From: CAYQTK01 sp964420375
GTDB lineage: Bacteria; RBG-13-61-14; DATKZS01
DNA: 5,210 nucleotides
Assembly (NCBI GenBank): GCA_964420375.1
Contig: CAYQTK010000262.1
Location: forward strand, 1-5,210
Direction: 5' to 3'
In this document: piece after piece, positions 5,171 to 5,210 of the stretch
Position numbering within the stretch: position 1 is the first letter of the stretch
Layout: each line of letters opens with the position of its first letter
Program-made: the position numbers and the translations under genes
The notes under the pieces: model-generated
The model's database searches: none
What the model was told of the DNA's origin: nothing
The model's input: the letters and a program-made list of their open reading frames with translations, nothing else

Positions 5171-5210
5171 GCCAGCTAATGTCGGGTTGATTAATTTCAA
5201 CCAATCACTA

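Larger units (their letters stand above)
4130..5210. other. Gene-free right flank (about 1.08 kb) rich in inverted repeats
   Basis: The part nearest tupB (4130-4430) holds the leader and candidate promoter. Beyond about 4430 the DNA is visibly AT-rich and stop codons interrupt every frame; no open frame has a ribosome site or recognisable motif. There is no tupA gene, transposase, tRNA or CRISPR array. Instead there is a run of separate inverted repeats listed individually. The stretch could be a decayed or insertion-prone intergenic region, or could hold an unrecognised RNA. Confidence 0.6.

Noticed and set aside
4430..5210. A CRISPR array, tRNA gene or attachment site in the repeat-rich flank
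   Set aside because: The repeats are palindromes of different sequence without regular spacing. No cloverleaf or T-loop pattern could be placed, and no integrase is present.

Overview
The window shows four protein genes, all on the minus strand, in a block of about 3.6 kb (494-4129). Gene-poor, visibly more AT-rich DNA flanks the block on both sides (1-493 and 4130-5210). The block looks like ordinary bacterial chromosome. The split, two-gene form of PurH next to a TupB/TupC-type tungstate transporter, with GC-rich coding DNA, suggests a strictly anaerobic bacterium, most likely Desulfobacterota (deltaproteobacterial sulfate reducers or syntrophs). That assignment is an inference from family resemblance and remembered relatives, not from a search.

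In transcription order (right to left) the first unit is tupB-tupC, encoding the permease and ATPase of a tungstate ABC importer. The two genes overlap in an ATGA and are probably translationally coupled. A promoter-like pair (TTGCTT, 17 bp, TATAAA) lies about 85 bp upstream. The usual first gene, the periplasmic tungstate-binding protein TupA, is not in the roughly 1.08 kb upstream of tupB, so the transporter genes are without their binding protein here. Imported tungstate would feed tungstopterin enzymes such as formate dehydrogenase or aldehyde oxidoreductase, none of which is visible.

The second unit begins 100 bp further on. It encodes the last two steps of de novo IMP synthesis as two separate proteins: IMP cyclohydrolase (226 aa) and AICAR transformylase (416 aa). 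In most bacteria these are one fused PurH. The two genes are 30 bp apart, each has a strong Shine-Dalgarno sequence, and the break falls at the domain linker, so this is an organised split and not a sequencing frameshift. Its proposed promoter (TTGCTT, 17 bp, TATCAT) begins only 6 bp beyond the tupC stop, and no terminator is seen between the units.

The left flank (1-493) has no convincing gene. It holds a short direct repeat (CTAGTG-type, at 45 and 150), a palindromic element of about 70 bp, and a possible terminator for the purine unit. The right flank (4130-5210) has the tup leader and promoter nearest the genes and then about 780 bp of AT-rich DNA without a credible ORF. That stretch carries a series of inverted repeats, one of them a good 13-bp hairpin at 4973-5019, and a REP-like palindrome near the right end. 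A related CTAGTG motif recurs at 5157. I see no CRISPR array, tRNA, rRNA, transposase gene or defence system. The most notable items are the split and variant PurH, the tupBC pair without tupA, and the palindrome-rich flank.
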